A DNA stretch of 26,138 nucleotides, from positions 1-26,138 of the forward strand of contig JAFGUR010000220.1 of the NCBI GenBank assembly GCA_016938425.1, in the 5' to 3' direction. The stretch comes from Fusobacteriaceae bacterium. GTDB lineage: Bacteria; Fusobacteriota; Fusobacteriia; Fusobacteriales; Fusobacteriaceae. Both the position numbers and the translations under genes were made by a program. Positions 22,984 through 26,138 of this stretch are shown in pieces. Positions within the stretch are counted from its first letter, which is position 1. Each line of letters begins with the position of its first letter. The notes under the pieces are model-generated. The model was not told where the DNA came from and searched no databases. It saw only the letters and a program-made list of their open reading frames with translations.

Positions 22984-23024
22984 CAATAAAAAAACACTAA
23001 AAATGATTTAGTGTTTTTTTATTG
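22984..23024 (-). terminator. Long terminator hairpin after the HD-GYP gene
   Basis: An 18-bp perfect inverted repeat (22984-23001 and 23007-23024) with a 5-nt loop: ACACTAAA/TTTAGTGT flanked by A7/T7. The T run on the minus strand makes a strong intrinsic terminator, and the symmetry would also stop plus-strand transcripts. The HD-GYP stop codon (23019-23021) lies inside the stem. Confidence 0.88.
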
Positions 23025-24158
23025 ATGTTCAAAGTCTAAAATTTGTATGTCCCTATTTCTACTTGTATCTATAAATTCTCCTTCTGTTGTAACCAGTAAA
23101 GGCTTTGTTAATTCAAAAGTATTTAAGCTAACTATCTTCGCTTTTTTATTATTGCTAAGTATTACTTCTGAACCTACATAATATTCTGTAAACTTCCTAA
23201 CAAAAGTCATTATTATTGAATAGTCCAATTTCCCAAAATTTTGATTTTGAAACATTTCCAAAACTCTAAAAGGAGATACTCTAGCTTTATAAACTCTATT
23301 AGAAGTCATTGCATCAAAAATATCAGCAATAGCCAAAATTTTTGCATGTAAAGTTATTTTATCCCCTGTTAACTTTAAAGGATATCCTGTTCCATCTTCC
23401 TTTTCATGATGGAAAGTTACAGCTTTTAATATATCTGGGTCTTTATATCCCATTTCTACTAGCATTTGATAAGAATGTTCTGGATGCCTTTTCATTTCTC
23501 TAAATTCTTCATCTGTTAATTTACCTGGTTTATATAGAACTTGAGGATCCACTCTTAATTTACCTATGTCATGTAAAAGTCCTGCCATAAGTAAAATATC
23601 TAAATCTTTTTGAGGTAACTCCATCCATCTTCCAATCAAATTAGATATTACTCCTACATTAAGACTATGATTATAAAGATACTCATCAACTTCTTTAACA
23701 TCTAAAATTTCATTTAGCAATTCTATATTAACAGATAAATTTTTCTTAATATCTTCTACTGTTTTATCCAATTCTTTTCTTACTTCTGTACTTGTATTAT
23801 TTCTACTAAGTTCATCAAAACTCTTTTTAATACTTTTATTCATTTCTTCAAATTTTTCTTTTACCACAAGTCTTTCTCTTGTATAATTCATATTTATATC
23901 TTTTGCTAAAACTTCTTCAGTATGGCCATCTTCAAACTCTACAACTGTTTTTATATTTACTTTACTTTCTAACATTTTTATATAAAATGAAGTTTTTGAT
24001 GAGAATTTTTTTAAATTTTCAAGTGAAGTTATTCCTAAAGCACTTCCCTTAGCAATTAGAAGACGATGGTTTTTATCAAATACATCTTCTCCCAAAACCA
24101 TTCCTTCCTTTATATTTTCAAAAGAAGTTAATACGTTAACCGTTTTTTCATTATTCAA
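23019..24158 (-). CDS. HD-GYP domain protein, probable c-di-GMP phosphodiesterase
   Basis: A 379-residue cytoplasmic protein. The first 65 residues form a small domain (SFENIKEGMVLGEDVFDKNH) common before HD-GYP domains. A charged helical linker follows at about 95-155, then the HD-GYP domain: HSLNVGVISNLIGRWMELP, HDIGK (metal-binding His-Asp near residue 197) and HHEKEDGTGYP near residue 250, all intact. HD-GYP enzymes hydrolyse cyclic di-GMP to GMP. A trailing segment of about 60 residues (VGSEVILSNNKKAKIVSL) looks like a small beta domain. The start is uncertain: TTG at 24158 has AAGGTGAG just upstream, while GTG at 24167 adds three residues. No diguanylate cyclase is in the window. Confidence 0.92.
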   Translation of the reverse strand: MNNEKTVNVLTSFENIKEGMVLGEDVFDKNHRLLIAKGSALGITSLENLKKFSSKTSFYIKMLESKVNIKTVVEFEDGHTEEVLAKDINMNYTRERLVVKEKFEEMNKSIKKSFDELSRNNTSTEVRKELDKTVEDIKKNLSVNIELLNEILDVKEVDEYLYNHSLNVGVISNLIGRWMELPQKDLDILLMAGLLHDIGKLRVDPQVLYKPGKLTDEEFREMKRHPEHSYQMLVEMGYKDPDILKAVTFHHEKEDGTGYPLKLTGDKITLHAKILAIADIFDAMTSNRVYKARVSPFRVLEMFQNQNFGKLDYSIIMTFVRKFTEYYVGSEVILSNNKKAKIVSLNTFELTKPLLVTTEGEFIDTSRNRDIQILDFEHQ

Positions 24159-24189
24159 ATTTCTCACCTTCTTTACTTCTTTAAGTTCA

Positions 24190-24219
24190 CTTATATGTAT
24201 TTATACCACTTTACTCCAA
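24190..24219 (-). promoter_or_regulatory. Possible promoter of the HD-GYP gene
   Basis: On the minus strand: -35 TTGGAG (24214-24219), an 18-bp spacer and -10 TATAAG (24190-24195), in the 105-bp gap upstream of the gene. Confidence 0.4.
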
Positions 24220-24263
24220 ATTAGAAAAGTAATTTTTTCATTTAACGCTATGCCCCATTTTTA

Positions 24264-24560
24264 CTAAATCCCTTTGTTTTTAATAAGTAAATCCGTAGAA
24301 ATTATTTTTAATCCTTCATCTTCAGGAAATATTAATTTTAAACCTTCTATTATTTGCCTATTTTTTGAAATTCTTTCAATATACATTTCATATTCCACTA
24401 AATATAAATCATCATTTCCCTTATAAATTTCTAAGTCTTTTCTTATTTCCAATATTTCTGATATATAATGGTCTTTCTTTTTAACTAGGTCTTTTTTATC
24501 AATCTTTTCTTGTAAAAACATTTCAATATCATGCCAACTTAAATGCATTTTTTTTGACAT
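24264..24560 (-). CDS. Small hypothetical protein, helical and charged
   Basis: A 98-residue protein beginning MSKKMHLSWHDIEMFLQEKI. It is rich in Lys, Glu and Ile, predicted mainly helical, without signal peptide or membrane segment, so cytoplasmic. I do not recognise the family. The ATG at 24560 has AGGGGTG seven bases upstream; an ATG at 24566 two codons earlier is possible. It starts 21 bp after the SDR stop, so it is probably in the operon with the SDR and lipoprotein genes. Confidence 0.65.
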   Translation of the reverse strand: MSKKMHLSWHDIEMFLQEKIDKKDLVKKKDHYISEILEIRKDLEIYKGNDDLYLVEYEMYIERISKNRQIIEGLKLIFPEDEGLKIISTDLLIKNKGI

Positions 24561-24581
24561 AATCATACACCCCTATCCTGT

Positions 24582-25331
24582 TTATAATTTACTTTGATTA
24601 CTTAAAATATAATCAGTTAAAATACTTGGTGCTATTTTAAAAAATAGATACACTACTTTATTTAAAACTCCTGGAATTAATATGACTTTGTTATTTTCCA
24701 AATTTTTCATTGTATACTTAATAACTTTTTTAGGTTTCATAAAAGTATATTTTGATTTAAAAGAAACATCCATTTCTCTATGAAAATCTGTTTCAACAAA
24801 ACCTGGACATAAGCATTTGACTTTTATATTTTTATCTTTTAATTCATAACTTAAACATCTGGTGAAATTACTTATAAAAATCTTTGTAGAGACGTACATG
24901 TGATTATATTTTGTTGGTAAAAAGGAGGCTAAAGAAGATACATTTATAATATATCCATTAGTCATTGTTGGTACTAAAAAGTATATTATTTTTAGAAGAG
25001 ATTCAATATGAACATTTACCATTTTTAAATTTTCTTCGAAAGTTTCCTCAAAAAATTTAAGTTTATTACCATAGCCTACATTATTTATCAAATACATTAT
25101 CTTTTTTTCTTTAGCTATATTTAAAACTTCATCAATAACTTCTAAATCTGAAAATTCTCCTATAACAAGTTGTACAAGTATCCCATACTTATTTTCTAAA
25201 TTTTTTCTTATTTCCTCTAATTTATCTTTTCTTCTACCTGTTAAAATTAAATTTATGCCTTTTTCTCCTAAAGCAAAAGCAAATTCTTTCCCAATACCGC
25301 TAGTTGCTCCAGTTATTAATGCATACTCCAA
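24582..25331 (-). CDS. Short-chain dehydrogenase/reductase (DltE-like SDR)
   Basis: A 249-residue classical SDR. It has the nucleotide-binding motif TGATSGIG (residues 7-14), an Arg pair after strand 2 (TGRRKDK, favouring NADP), NNVG (83-86), the catalytic Ser in NVSSLASF and the YVSTK motif (Tyr146, Lys150). The CPGFVETDF stretch is typical of the acyl/ketone-reducing branch. The substrate is unknown. A hydrophobic C-terminal segment (VLNKVVYLFFKIAPSILTDY) may touch the membrane. The start is TTG behind GAGGG and lies inside the end of the lipoprotein gene (32-bp overlap), so the two are translated together. Confidence 0.88.
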   Translation of the reverse strand: MEYALITGATSGIGKEFAFALGEKGINLILTGRRKDKLEEIRKNLENKYGILVQLVIGEFSDLEVIDEVLNIAKEKKIMYLINNVGYGNKLKFFEETFEENLKMVNVHIESLLKIIYFLVPTMTNGYIINVSSLASFLPTKYNHMYVSTKIFISNFTRCLSYELKDKNIKVKCLCPGFVETDFHREMDVSFKSKYTFMKPKKVIKYTMKNLENNKVILIPGVLNKVVYLFFKIAPSILTDYILSNQSKL

Positions 25332-25731
25332 ACTTATCCCTCAATTCAAAAACAAAATATCTTTTTACTATTTTTGTTTTTTCAAAATTCTCTTTTGCAA
25401 CTCTTTTTTCATAAATTCCATCATTATCTACATCTATGTAAAGCTCAACCAATATTTTTTTATTTTCCACACTTTCTTTAAAGTTTACTAAGATTTTTTG
25501 ATTATGCTCGTCATCTTTTTTATGTTCAATATCATAAACATATTTTTCGTCAATTATATCTCCATTTTCCAATCCTACAAGAGATATTTTTAAATAACCA
25601 CCTTTAAATTTTTCTAACTCTTCCCCAAATATTATATTTAAGGTCGCTGAATTTCTATAATAATAGTCTTTTTTGTCCAAATTACTACATGACACTAAAA
25701 GCAAAACTAAAAATATTAAAATTTTCTTCAT
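25300..25731 (-). CDS. Small lipoprotein of unknown function
   Basis: A 143-residue lipoprotein: MKKILIFLVLLLVSCSNLDK with lipobox LLVSC and Cys15 as lipidation site. The mature part is charged and strand-rich, with a segment ELYIDVDNDGIYEKRVAK containing a DxDxDG calcium-binding-like loop. No family is recognised. The ATG at 25731 has a weak AAAGG site; a TATAAT element at 25759-25764 could be part of its promoter. Its last 32 bp overlap the SDR gene in another frame. Confidence 0.72.
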   Translation of the reverse strand: MKKILIFLVLLLVSCSNLDKKDYYYRNSATLNIIFGEELEKFKGGYLKISLVGLENGDIIDEKYVYDIEHKKDDEHNQKILVNFKESVENKKILVELYIDVDNDGIYEKRVAKENFEKTKIVKRYFVFELRDKFGVCINNWSN

Positions 25732-25751
25732 TTTGATTACCTTTTTTCTCC

Positions 25752-25780
25752 TTTACTTATTATATTTTTTATGATATAAA
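25752..25780 (+). promoter_or_regulatory. Possible promoter of tRNA-Thr
   Basis: -35 TTTACT (25752-25757), a 17-bp spacer and -10 TATAAA (25775-25780) with TG extension, ending 8 bp before the tRNA. It is close enough that the 5' leader would be only a few bases. Confidence 0.4.
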
Positions 25781-25788
25781 TATTTCGC

Positions 25789-25864
25789 GCCACTTTAGCT
25801 CAGTAGGTAGAGCAATACCATGGTAAGGTAGAGGTCGCTGGTTCAATTCCGGTAAGTGGCACCA
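25789..25864 (+). tRNA. tRNA-Thr (anticodon GGT), CCA encoded
   Basis: A complete cloverleaf: acceptor GCCACTT/AAGTGGC, D arm GCTC-AGTAGGTA-GAGC, anticodon loop ATGGTAA with GGT at positions 34-36, and T arm GCTGG-TTCAATT-CCGGT, then A and a genome-encoded CCA. It reads ACC and ACU codons. The first anticodon-stem pair is an A-G mismatch and the T stem has two G-T pairs, so the molecule is a little weaker than usual. It is the only plus-strand gene here. Confidence 0.95.
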
Positions 25865-25866
25865 CT

Positions 25867-26138
25867 TTACTCATATTTCCAATTTAAATATTTTAAATAT
25901 ATATCTTCTCTCATCTTTTCTAATTCTTCATTAACTATGGGAAATCTTTTTTCATTTTGATTTATATATTTTTCATCATTCGATTCCATATATTTAGCAA
26001 TTCCTTTTGAATTTAACCAATAAAATATTCCCCAGTTTCTAAGGTTTAGTTCTTCAGTATAAGGAAATACCTTATAATTAATATAAAATAATTTTTCTCC
26101 TTTTACAATAAAATTATTAGGGAAATAATCAATATTTA
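25867..26138 (-). CDS. Unrecognised protein, C-terminal part (5' end outside window)
   Basis: An open frame of 90 codons from the window edge to TAA at 25867, ending just beside the 3' end of the tRNA. Readable text includes NIDYFPNNFIVKGEKLFYIN, VFPYTEELNLRNWGIFYWLN and the C-terminus KYLNWKYE. The DYFPNN...FYINY pattern is faintly like the catalytic end of aminoglycoside/choline kinase-fold proteins (a D.....N, then strand, then D/N motif), but this is weak and no function is assigned. It is rich in Tyr, Asn, Lys and Trp and lacks membrane segments. Confidence 0.6.
   Translation of the reverse strand, partial: NIDYFPNNFIVKGEKLFYINYKVFPYTEELNLRNWGIFYWLNSKGIAKYMESNDEKYINQNEKRFPIVNEELEKMREDIYLKYLNWKYE

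Overview
This is an AT-rich window in which every gene lies on the minus strand except one tRNA-Thr. Gene content suggests a Gram-negative bacterium of the phylum Fusobacteriota, close to Fusobacterium. The outer-membrane traits are a LolCD-type lipoprotein export pair, several lipoproteins with clear lipoboxes and an outer-membrane barrel protein. These sit beside genes typical of Firmicutes and Fusobacteria: an N-terminally extended L27 with the Prp protease, long-form HPF, DUF1292 and DUF1934 proteins, RsbV/RsbW partner-switch proteins and an Rnf-type redox cluster. The placement is inferred from gene content, not from a database search. Coordinates ascend along the plus strand, so transcription runs from high to low numbers.

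Region by region, following transcription from the right. At the right edge is the C-terminal end of an unrecognised gene, then tRNA-Thr on the plus strand. Next come a small lipoprotein overlapping an SDR dehydrogenase, a 98-residue unknown protein and an HD-GYP phosphodiesterase with a long terminator hairpin (25.7-23.0 kb). A lipoprotein plus outer-membrane barrel pair follows (22.9-20.8 kb). Then a guanine-class purine riboswitch controls an NCS2 purine permease (20.7-19.1 kb). A 321-bp G+C-richer block with terminal inverted repeats and an 8-bp target duplication, a probable MITE, fills the only long non-coding gap (18.76-19.08 kb). It lies directly upstream of a five-gene operon: secreted DUF3298 protein, mutL, rlmH, DUF1292 and DUF1934 (18.7-14.8 kb). 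lysS stands alone (14.6-13.1 kb). A LolC/E-type permease, a LolD-type ATPase and an RsbW-like protein form the next operon, followed by hpf (13.0-10.1 kb).

The most unusual segment is 9.9-5.7 kb, an Rnf-like operon with the order rnfC, rnfD-rnfG fusion, rnfE-like, rnfA-like. It has no rnfB. The two small membrane subunits have lost the cysteines that in canonical RnfA/RnfE hold the intramembrane [2Fe-2S] cluster. The D-G fusion carries two classical ApbE-type flavinylation motifs and two similar motifs in or next to a long Lys/Glu-rich tail. The fusion point keeps a Shine-Dalgarno sequence and an ATG beside a G5 run, so it may come from a single-base indel. This cluster is the best candidate for a previously undescribed system: a flavin-based relay that has dropped ferredoxin input and the membrane iron-sulfur centre.

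Downstream, rplU-prp-rpmA has its own strong promoter and terminator and encodes the Prp-processed L27 system. obgE and miaA follow, separated by a small hairpin terminator. The left end holds a lipoprotein, RsbW, RsbV and a TPR-protein operon that runs out of the window.
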